DNA from: Actinoplanes ianthinogenes
GTDB taxonomy: Bacteria; Actinomycetota; Actinomycetes; Mycobacteriales; Micromonosporaceae
DNA length: 64,000 nucleotides
Direction: 5' to 3'
NCBI RefSeq assembly: GCF_018324205.1
Contig: NZ_AP023356.1
Location: 4,171,501-4,235,500 of the forward strand
The notes beneath the pieces are model-generated. The model made no database searches. It saw only the letters and a program-made list of their open reading frames with translations, and was not told where the DNA came from. Below, one piece after another: positions 50,257-58,316 of this stretch. Made by a program: the position numbers and the translations under genes. The first letter of the stretch is position 1. Every line of letters starts with the position of its first letter.

Positions 50257-50264
50257 ACTATAGT
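50257..50264. promoter_or_regulatory. Palindromic ACTATAGT serving both divergent promoters
   Basis: ACTATAGT is its own reverse complement and provides TATAGT on each strand. On the minus strand it lies 8 nt from GTG 50248; on the plus strand transcription would start about 4 nt before ATG 50275. Only one polymerase can occupy it, so the two genes compete. Confidence 0.6.
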
Positions 50265-50274
50265 GCGTTCCATT

Positions 50275-51516
50275 ATGAAACTTACTACGTTCTGGCGCTG
50301 GTGGACGGCGGGAGCGACGAGCCAGCTCGGGTCGGCGGTGGGCTCGGTGGCCCTGCCGCTGACCGCGCTGACGGTCCTGCACGCGTCCGCCTTCGAGATG
50401 GGGATGATCACCGCCGCGACCTACCTGGCCTATCTGTTGATCAGCCTGCCGGCCGGCGTGATCGTGCAGCGCCTGCCGCTGCGCGGCTTCCAGGTCGGCG
50501 CGGACGTCACCCGGGCGGTCGCGGTGGCCTCCATCCCGCTCGCCTGGTGGCAGGACGCGCTCACCGTGACTCAGCTGATCGTGGTCGCCCTGGTGATCAG
50601 CTTCTGCGACGTGCTCTTCGACGTGGCCAACCAGACGTTCCTGCCGACGATCGTGCCGGCCGCTCAGCTCCAGGCGCGGAACAGCCTGACCTCCGGTACC
50701 CACGCGGCGACCCAGCTCGGCGGCCCGTCGCTGGGCGGGTTCGCGGTCCAGGTGTTCGGGCCGGTGCCGACCCTGTTCGTGGACGCGGTCAGCTACCTGT
50801 TCTCCGGCGCGCTGCTCGGCTCGCTCCCGGCCCGCCGCACCGAGGCCACCTCCGGCGACCGGACCGCGATGTCCGCGCTGATCCGCGAGGGCTGGCGCTA
50901 CGTCACCCGGCACCCGATCATCGGCCCGGGCATGTGGGTGGCCACCGCGGTCAACTTCGTCTGCGGGGCGCAGATGGCCTTGTTCGCCTATTACCTGGTC
51001 CGTGACCTGCACGCCGCGCCCGGCCTGGTCGGCCTGCTCCTCGCCGCGGAGGGTGTGGGCACGCTGATCGGGGCGGCGCTGACCACCCGGTTCACCGCCC
51101 GCTTCGGCACCGCCCGCGGTCTGATCATCGTGGGCTTCGCCGGCGTGGCCGGGGCACTACTCATCCCGCTGGGTGCCGGGGTCACCGGCTACCTGGCCTT
51201 CGCCGCCGGCAACCTGATCTTCGCGGCGTCGGTGGTGGTGCTGAGCGTGACCACCCGGACCTACCGGATGGTGCAGAGCCCGCCGGAGCTGCTGTCCAGG
51301 GTGATCGCGACGGTGAAGTTCGTGTCCTGGGGCGCGATCCCGATCGGCGGCCTGCTCGCCGGGGCGCTGGCCGGTCCGCTGGGCGCCCGGATCACGCTGC
51401 TGATCTTCGGGGCACTGACCGCGGTCTGCCCGGTGATCTACCTGCTGTCCCCGGTGCGCGGACTACGGGACCTGACCGATTACTCCACCACCGACCGGGA
51501 GATGCAGCCGGCCTGA
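50275..51516 (+). CDS. MFS transporter
   Basis: A 413-residue major facilitator of the EntS-like (drug or siderophore exporter) group, with about 12 hydrophobic segments. ATYLAYLLISLPAGVIVQRL and SFCDVLFDVANQTFLPTIV match the conserved early region, where the latter is typical of the group. Substrate is unknown. It is divergent from an HxlR-redoxin fusion with overlapping promoters, a common regulator-exporter layout, so it may be induced by a redox or electrophile signal. ATG at 50275 is nearly leaderless. Ends at a bidirectional terminator shared with groEL. Confidence 0.87.
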   Translation: MKLTTFWRWWTAGATSQLGSAVGSVALPLTALTVLHASAFEMGMITAATYLAYLLISLPAGVIVQRLPLRGFQVGADVTRAVAVASIPLAWWQDALTVTQLIVVALVISFCDVLFDVANQTFLPTIVPAAQLQARNSLTSGTHAATQLGGPSLGGFAVQVFGPVPTLFVDAVSYLFSGALLGSLPARRTEATSGDRTAMSALIREGWRYVTRHPIIGPGMWVATAVNFVCGAQMALFAYYLVRDLHAAPGLVGLLLAAEGVGTLIGAALTTRFTARFGTARGLIIVGFAGVAGALLIPLGAGVTGYLAFAAGNLIFAASVVVLSVTTRTYRMVQSPPELLSRVIATVKFVSWGAIPIGGLLAGALAGPLGARITLLIFGALTAVCPVIYLLSPVRGLRDLTDYSTTDREMQPA

Positions 51517-51522
51517 GACACG

Positions 51523-51557
51523 GAACGGGCGGGCCGCTCGCGCGACCCGCCCGGTTC
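51523..51557. terminator. Bidirectional terminator between MFS gene and groEL
   Basis: GAACGGGCGGG (51523-51533) pairs with CCCGCCCGGTTC (51546-51557) with one unpaired base. It lies in the 59-bp gap between convergent genes and is followed by CTGTCTGTTA on the plus side. Confidence 0.75.
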
Positions 51558-51575
51558 TGTCTGTTACGGCTGGAC

Positions 51576-53198
<1,623 letters not shown>

Positions 53199-53387
53199 AC
53201 GGCGTTGTCCTCCCGGACATCCGCGGTTACGAGCCGATGGGCCCGTCCCCGCACACTGAGGAAGTCTGTGGACGTCACCACCTGGCGATGTGACGTCCTC
53301 AGGCCGAGCCGGATAGCCCGCGACGACCGGTTTCGTGCCGCGGCGCCGATGGCGGCGACGCGACCGGAACCCCACCGTCCCGACCTG

Positions 53388-53414
53388 TTGGCACTCACGG
53401 GTCGCGAGTGCCAA
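53388..53414. promoter_or_regulatory. CIRCE operator 1 (HrcA site)
   Basis: TTGGCACTC (53388-53396), nine bases, GAGTGCCAA (53406-53414): a perfect 9-9-9 inverted repeat differing from the consensus TTAGCACTC at one symmetric position on each side, a compensated change. Confidence 0.9.
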
Positions 53415-53422
53415 TCACCTGT

Positions 53423-53449
53423 TTAGCACTCGCGACCGGTGAGTGCAAG
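53423..53449. promoter_or_regulatory. CIRCE operator 2 (HrcA site)
   Basis: TTAGCACTC (53423-53431), nine bases, GAGTGCAAG (53441-53449): consensus left arm and an imperfect right arm, 8 bp beyond CIRCE 1. The 53450-53576 remainder holds no recognised site except the -10-like TAATGA before the GNAT gene. Confidence 0.8.
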
Positions 53450-53576
53450 AAACACCATCTTCCCGCGAAACCCCCGGGTCCGGTCCGGAATCCGGCTAAA
53501 GATCTTCATGCGCAGCTCAGGACGGTTTTGCGGCAAGACGGTTGCCGGTGACCGCCGCGACGAGTAATGAGGACGC

Positions 53577-54083
53577 ATGGAGAACTGGACCGTGCGCCGG
53601 GTCACCCCCGCGGACGCCGGACGGCTGCGCGCCCTGCGACTCGAGATGCTCGCGGACAGTCCCCTCGCCTTCCTGGAGACCCTCGCCCAGGCCGCCGCCC
53701 GCTCGCACGAGGGCTATGCGCAGCGCCTGCGCATGTCGGCCGACGGACCGGAGCTGTCCCAGTTCATCGTCGACCCGGGCGGCGGGCCGCTGCTCGGGCA
53801 CGCCGGCGGCACCGCGATCCCGGACGAGCCGCTGGTCACGGTGGTCTTCTCGGTCTACCTGACGCCGGCGACCCGGGGCGGCAAGCTGCTCGCCCAACTG
53901 GTCGAGGCGGTGGCCGACTGGTCGACGGCGGCCGGGCGGCACGAGCTGATGCTCGAGGTGGTGGTCGGGAACGGGCGGGCGGTCCGGGCGTACGAAAAAC
54001 TGGGTTTCGAGGACACCGGGGTGCGCCTGCCGCATCCGACGGTGCCGGTCCTCACCCAGTTGCAGATGCGCCGGAAAATCTGA
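53577..54083 (+). CDS. GNAT family N-acetyltransferase
   Basis: A 168-residue single GNAT domain. RRVTPADAGRLRALRLEML starts the fold; YLTPATRGGKLLAQLVEAV is the acetyl-CoA loop in a slightly altered Q/RxxGxG form, and RAVRAYEKLGFEDTGVRL ends it. Acceptor substrate unknown. ATG 53577 follows TAATGA by 6 nt and GAGG overlaps, so it may be leaderless. Its stop overlaps the start of the next gene (TGATG), implying coupling to an HExxH protein. Confidence 0.85.
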   Translation: MENWTVRRVTPADAGRLRALRLEMLADSPLAFLETLAQAAARSHEGYAQRLRMSADGPELSQFIVDPGGGPLLGHAGGTAIPDEPLVTVVFSVYLTPATRGGKLLAQLVEAVADWSTAAGRHELMLEVVVGNGRAVRAYEKLGFEDTGVRLPHPTVPVLTQLQMRRKI

Positions 54084-54532
54084 TGTCGCCCCGGCGCTGG
54101 CATGTCACCCGGACGGTGCTCACCGCCGTGAACGGGACCACGGGCGCCGGGCTGCTGCTCGCCCTCGCCACCCGGACCAAGATCCGGCGCGGCCGGGACG
54201 GCGTGCTGATCGCCGAGGGGTGGCGACTCCCGATGCCGCCGGCGTCCTGCTTCACGGTCGGCTCGGTGATCATCACCCGGCGCTCGGCCGAGTGGCTGCT
54301 GGCCGAGGAGCGTGCCGCGCTGCTGGCGCACGAGAGCCGGCACGCGGGGCAGTACGCGGTGCTCGGCCCGCTGTTCTGGCCGGCGTACTGGGTCGCTTGT
54401 GGTTGGTCTTACGTCGCGACCGGGTCCTTCGGCGTGCGCAATTACTTCGAGCGCCACGCCGGACTTCACGATGGCGGCTATCCGGAAGACCTGCCACTGC
54501 GCCCCTGGCTGCAACGGATCCGCCGCCGGTGA
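54083..54532 (+). CDS. Small protein with HExxH zinc-peptidase motif, unknown function
   Basis: A 149-residue protein. An HESRHAGQY segment (about residue 79) matches the HExxH metalloprotease motif, followed by a hydrophobic, aromatic stretch LFWPAYWVACGWSYVA and a conserved-looking RNYFERHAGL. There is no pro-domain or third-ligand motif I can name, so peptidase activity is only suggested. ATG at 54083 overlaps the GNAT stop by one base (TGATG). It may work with the GNAT gene. Not assigned to a family. Confidence 0.7.
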   Translation: MSPRRWHVTRTVLTAVNGTTGAGLLLALATRTKIRRGRDGVLIAEGWRLPMPPASCFTVGSVIITRRSAEWLLAEERAALLAHESRHAGQYAVLGPLFWPAYWVACGWSYVATGSFGVRNYFERHAGLHDGGYPEDLPLRPWLQRIRRR

Positions 54533-54754
54533 GAGGACTTTGGTCGGGAGGACGGACGCACAACGCCTCCGGCACAAAGCCATTGGGTCAGCGTTGGGTC
54601 GTTGGGTCCCTCGAGATTGTCGCCAAGCTCAGGTGAGGGGCCACGTACGGCGTCGCGTCCTCCCGCGACAAGCATCCTGCCGACCCGGAGATCGGCGCGC
54701 AAGTCCTCGGAGGAAGGAATATTCGACAACCGGCTGGCGTCCGGTTACTCTCCG

Positions 54755-56041
54755 CTATCCAAGCAGGCCAGCTTCGCGAGCGCCGCGCAGTGACGGCTTG
54801 ATCCGGTGCGTCGGGCCGGCCGCGTCGACGATCGCGTCGAGCGTCTTGAGACCCTCGCCGGTGTTGTAGACGACCGTCTCCTTGGCCGGGTCCAGCTTGC
54901 CGCTCTCCACCAGTTTCTTCAGCACCGCGACGGTGGTGCCACCGGCGGTCTCGGCAAAGATGCCGGTGGTCTCGGCGAGCAGCCGGATACCGGCCGTGAT
55001 CTCGTCGTCGTTCGCGTAGTCCATCCAGCCACCGGTGCGGCGGACCGCCTCGATCGCGTACGGCCCGGCGGCCGGGTCGCCGATGTTCAGCGACTTGGCG
55101 ATGCCGGTCGGCTTCACCGGGGTGATCACGTCGGTGTCGTTGTGCAGCGCCACCGCGATCGGGTTGCAACCGGCCGACTGCGCGCCGAACACGGTCCAGC
55201 CGCCCGCCGGCGCCTCGGCCAGTCCGATCTCGACCAGCTCGGTGAACGCCTTGTCCACCTTGGTCAGCAGCTCACCGGAGGCCATCGGGATGACCACCTG
55301 GGCCGGGATCCGCCAGCCGAGCTGCTCGGCCACCTCGTAACCCAGGGTCTTGGAGCCCTCGGCGTAGAACGGCCGCACGTTCACGTTGACGAACGCGGTG
55401 TCCTCGAACTCGTCGGTCTCCACCAGCTCGCTGCACAGCCGGTTGACGTCGTCGTAGGAGCCGTCGATGGCGACCAGGTCACCACCGTAGATCGCGCTCA
55501 TCACGACCTTGCCCTGCTCCAGGTCGCCCGGGATGAAGACGATGCTGGGCACCCCGGCCCGGGCCGCGTGGGCGGCCACCGAGTTGGCCAGGTTGCCGGT
55601 GGAGGCGCAGGAGAACCGCTTGAAGCCCAGCTCCTTGGCGGCGGTCAGGGCCACCGAGACGACCCGGTCCTTGAACGAGTGGGTCGGGTTCTGCGAGTCG
55701 TCTTTCACCCAGAGCGGCGCGGTGATGCCCAGCCGCTCGGCCAGGGCCGGCGCGCTCACCAGCGGGGTCAGGCCCGGGTCCAGGCTCACCCGGGTCGCCG
55801 GGTCCTGGCCGGCCGGGAGCAGCGCGGCATAACGCCAGATGTTCTGCGGGCCCGCCTCGATCTGGGCCCGGGTCACCCGCGCGAGCGCGGCCTCGTCATA
55901 GGCCACCTCGAGCGGGCCGAAACACTCGTAACACGCGTGCTGCGCGGCGAGCGGGTACTCCGCGCCGCAGGCGCGACAGACCAGGCCGCGAGCGGGCGAG
56001 GTGGTGGTCTGGTTTTCGGGTGCACTGACGGCAGCAGTCAT
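54755..56041 (-). CDS. thrC: Threonine synthase
   Basis: A 428-residue PLP enzyme converting O-phospho-L-homoserine to threonine. An N-terminal zinc ribbon (LVCRACGAEYP, HACYECFG) is followed by the fold-type II domain with THSFKDRVVS (PLP lysine) and a phosphate-binding SCASTGNLANSVA. The zinc ribbon marks the actinobacterial thrC group. ATG at 56041 is used because a SAM-I riboswitch ends just before it. Not next to hom or thrB. SAM-dependent control of a threonine enzyme links it to methionine, which competes for the same precursor. Confidence 0.92.
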   Translation of the reverse strand: MTAAVSAPENQTTTSPARGLVCRACGAEYPLAAQHACYECFGPLEVAYDEAALARVTRAQIEAGPQNIWRYAALLPAGQDPATRVSLDPGLTPLVSAPALAERLGITAPLWVKDDSQNPTHSFKDRVVSVALTAAKELGFKRFSCASTGNLANSVAAHAARAGVPSIVFIPGDLEQGKVVMSAIYGGDLVAIDGSYDDVNRLCSELVETDEFEDTAFVNVNVRPFYAEGSKTLGYEVAEQLGWRIPAQVVIPMASGELLTKVDKAFTELVEIGLAEAPAGGWTVFGAQSAGCNPIAVALHNDTDVITPVKPTGIAKSLNIGDPAAGPYAIEAVRRTGGWMDYANDDEITAGIRLLAETTGIFAETAGGTTVAVLKKLVESGKLDPAKETVVYNTGEGLKTLDAIVDAAGPTHRIKPSLRGAREAGLLG

Positions 56042-56050
56042 CGAGGCCTT

Positions 56051-56189
56051 CCTCTCATCTTTCCCCGGCGGCGACCTGCCGCAATGCGGGGACGGAATTA
56101 GCACCTGCCGCGCGCGGCCTCGTCAGCGAGACATGCGTGGTGGTTGCCGGGGCTTCATCGGGCCGTTCCCTCTGCCCCTCTGGATGAGG
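56051..56189 (-). ncRNA. SAM-I (S-box) riboswitch upstream of thrC
   Basis: On the minus strand, CCTCATCC (56189-56182) begins P1, then AGAGGGGCAGAGGGAACGG and GATGAAGCCCCGGCAACC follow the S-box consensus for P2 and its kink-turn/pseudoknot. GGTGCTAATTCCGTC is the conserved P3/P4 junction, and GAAAGATGAGAGG (ending 56051) closes P1. The RNA sits 9 nt upstream of the thrC start codon, so it probably acts on translation initiation or a nearby terminator. The remaining gap 56190-56338 has no other clear feature. Confidence 0.92.
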
Positions 56190-56338
56190 TATTCAGTTGT
56201 TTCCTGAAGCTTACGACGAGATCTTCGGATCGCCCCAGCGAGTTCCCGAGGTGTGAGCGACCTCCTTCCAGGAACACCCGGATGGTGCGGCTATCTCCAC
56301 CGTTTGCCGGATTTACCGGGACAGATGCCCCACGAGGG

Positions 56339-57310
56339 TCAGAGGTCGGCGACGCAGGAGTACTGGGTGGCGACCGGGCGGTAGCCGAGCCGGGTGTTGA
56401 CGGCCAGCATCGGCGCGTTGGACTCGTCGTTGGCGGTGTAGGCGTCCGTGACGCCGGCGGCCGCGGCCCGGCGCAGCGCCTCGACCTTGACCCGCCGGGC
56501 CAGGCCCCGGCCACGGTGGGCGGGCGCGGTCGCGGTCATGTCCGACCAGACCCGGGCGCCGTCCCGGACCAGCAGGGAGAACGAGACGATCTCGGCACCC
56601 CGGACGGCGGCGACGCTCAAGTCGTGATCCAGGTCCGGGTTGTCCCAGACGTCATAGCGCCACGCGGCCGGGGACGGTGGCTGCGGCGGTGCGTCACCGG
56701 GCTCGTCGGTGGCAGCGGCGACGTCGGCGGCGTACAGGGCCTCCGCGGTCGTCTCGCGCAACGGGACCAACCGCAGCCCCGCGTCTCCATCAGGGTGCCC
56801 TTCCGGCTCCCCCGTCGGGCCCGTTCGCCGCCGGTGCTCAGGCAGGCTTGCGGGCGGATGGTCCGCCGGCGTGAACGTGGTCAGGTCGAGGACGGAATAG
56901 CGCAGCTCACGGGTCGGCTCGAAGCCGCGGCGGCGGGCGAAGGACAGCACCTCCGGCTGGACCGTGGCCGCCACCCGCCGGATCCCGGCCGCCCGCAGAT
57001 GGCCGGCGGCCGCCTCGAAGAGCGCGTCGCCGATGCCCCGGCGGCGGGCCGCCGGATGGACCTGGAGCAGCGAGATCTGCCCGAACCCCGGTTCCGCCGT
57101 CCGCACCTTGCGATACGCCGCGACCCAGCCGACCAGGTCACCACCGATCTCCGCGACGAACGCGGCCCAGTCCTCCCCGGGCGGCGGCTGGGCGATGGTG
57201 CGCCTGGTGTTGGCCGTGCCGCGTACCAGATAGGGATGGACTGTCGCGCTCAGCGCGACCACGGCTGCGGCATCGTCCGGCGCCGCCGGCCGGATGGTGA
57301 AGTCGGCCAT
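56339..57310 (-). CDS. Two-domain GNAT acetyltransferase
   Basis: A 323-residue protein of two GNAT domains, joined by a proline-rich linker near residues 150-175. The first has QVHPAARRRGIGDALFEAAA; the second TAPAHRGRGLARRVKVEAL and NAPMLAVNTRLGYRPVATQ. The double domain resembles mshD but sequence motifs differ, and mshD is already present at 29.4 kb. Acceptor unknown. ATG at 57310 has AAGGAT upstream. It stands 94 bp after the ABC permease gene in transcription order. Confidence 0.85.
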   Translation of the reverse strand: MADFTIRPAAPDDAAAVVALSATVHPYLVRGTANTRRTIAQPPPGEDWAAFVAEIGGDLVGWVAAYRKVRTAEPGFGQISLLQVHPAARRRGIGDALFEAAAGHLRAAGIRRVAATVQPEVLSFARRRGFEPTRELRYSVLDLTTFTPADHPPASLPEHRRRTGPTGEPEGHPDGDAGLRLVPLRETTAEALYAADVAAATDEPGDAPPQPPSPAAWRYDVWDNPDLDHDLSVAAVRGAEIVSFSLLVRDGARVWSDMTATAPAHRGRGLARRVKVEALRRAAAAGVTDAYTANDESNAPMLAVNTRLGYRPVATQYSCVADL

Positions 57311-57404
57311 CCGCCGATCCTTCAAGCGCCGGCCCGGCCGGTCAACGTGTTTACGCGCAGCCCGAAAAGATCTTGCCGCGTCTCAGGGGCAGGGGACGGA
57401 TCGG

Positions 57405-58316
57405 TCAGGAGGTGACGTCCTTGCGGGTGAATCGGTAGAAGGCAAACCCCCAGAAGACGGTGGCATAGACGATCGCGGAGATGGCTCCCTTGGCCAGATC
57501 CTCGGTCTGGACCGGAGTGGAGAGCAGCCCCAGCCAGGCGTCGCTGTAATGGGTCGGCAGGGCATTGCGGATCGAGCCGAGCGCGGTGATCTGGTCCAGG
57601 ATGCTCGACAGGATCCAGAGCAGCACGGCGCCGCCGACCGCGCCCAGGGCAGCGTCGGTGAGGACCGAGAGGAGGAAGGCGAGACCGGCCACCACCAGCA
57701 GGATGACGGCGAGATAGGCGAGGATCCCGAGCAGTCGCAGCACGCCCGGACCCGGTGGGATCTGGGCGGAGACGGTGCTGCCCAGCGGGTGCCAGCCGTA
57801 TCGGAGCGTGCCGACCAGCAGGCCGGTGCCGGCCAGCAGCGCGAGGGCGAAGAGGGCGTATCCGAGCGCCACCACCAGCTTGACCGCGAGCAGCCGGGCG
57901 CGCGGGACCGGGATCGCCAGCAGGTAGCGCAGGCTGCCCCAGCTGGCCTCGCTGGCCACGGTGTCGCCGGCGAACAGCGCGAAGACCACCACGAGGAGGA
58001 AGCCGGCCGAGACCGCGAGACAGAACAGCGCGAAGTTCAGCCCGCCCGAGGTGGCCAGGTCGACCAGGCTGCTGAAGGCGCCGCCGCTGTTGCGGTCCTC
58101 GTCGTCACCACCGCCGCCGAACTCGAAGGCGACCAGGATGATCAGCGGCAGCAGCACCATGAAGCCGAGCGCCAGCTGGGTCCGCCGCCGGGACGCCTGC
58201 CGCCGGATCTCCGCCCGGATCGGCAGCGTGCGCGACGGGCGGTAGCCCACCGCGGCGTCGGTGCGGCCCGCAGCGGCAGGGGTGGTGCCGGCTCGGTCGG
58301 CGGCTGAAGAGGTCAT
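57405..58316 (-). CDS. ABC-2 type transporter permease
   Basis: A 303-residue permease with about six transmembrane helices. The soluble N-terminal extension (about 40 residues) is followed by LALGFMVLLPLIILVAF; SWGSLRYLLAIPVPRARLL is the ABC-2 motif near helix 2-3; the tail RFTRKDVTS is typical. Its ATG overlaps the stop of the upstream hydrolase-ABC fusion by 4 bp, so it is the membrane partner of that ATPase domain. Substrate unknown. Likely a homodimer with two ATPase chains. Confidence 0.88.
   Translation of the reverse strand: MTSSAADRAGTTPAAAGRTDAAVGYRPSRTLPIRAEIRRQASRRRTQLALGFMVLLPLIILVAFEFGGGGDDEDRNSGGAFSSLVDLATSGGLNFALFCLAVSAGFLLVVVFALFAGDTVASEASWGSLRYLLAIPVPRARLLAVKLVVALGYALFALALLAGTGLLVGTLRYGWHPLGSTVSAQIPPGPGVLRLLGILAYLAVILLVVAGLAFLLSVLTDAALGAVGGAVLLWILSSILDQITALGSIRNALPTHYSDAWLGLLSTPVQTEDLAKGAISAIVYATVFWGFAFYRFTRKDVTS

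Noticed and set aside
54533..54754. TTGGGTC repeats near 54580-54615
   Set aside because: Only three short imperfect copies in a convergent gap; no more than chance.
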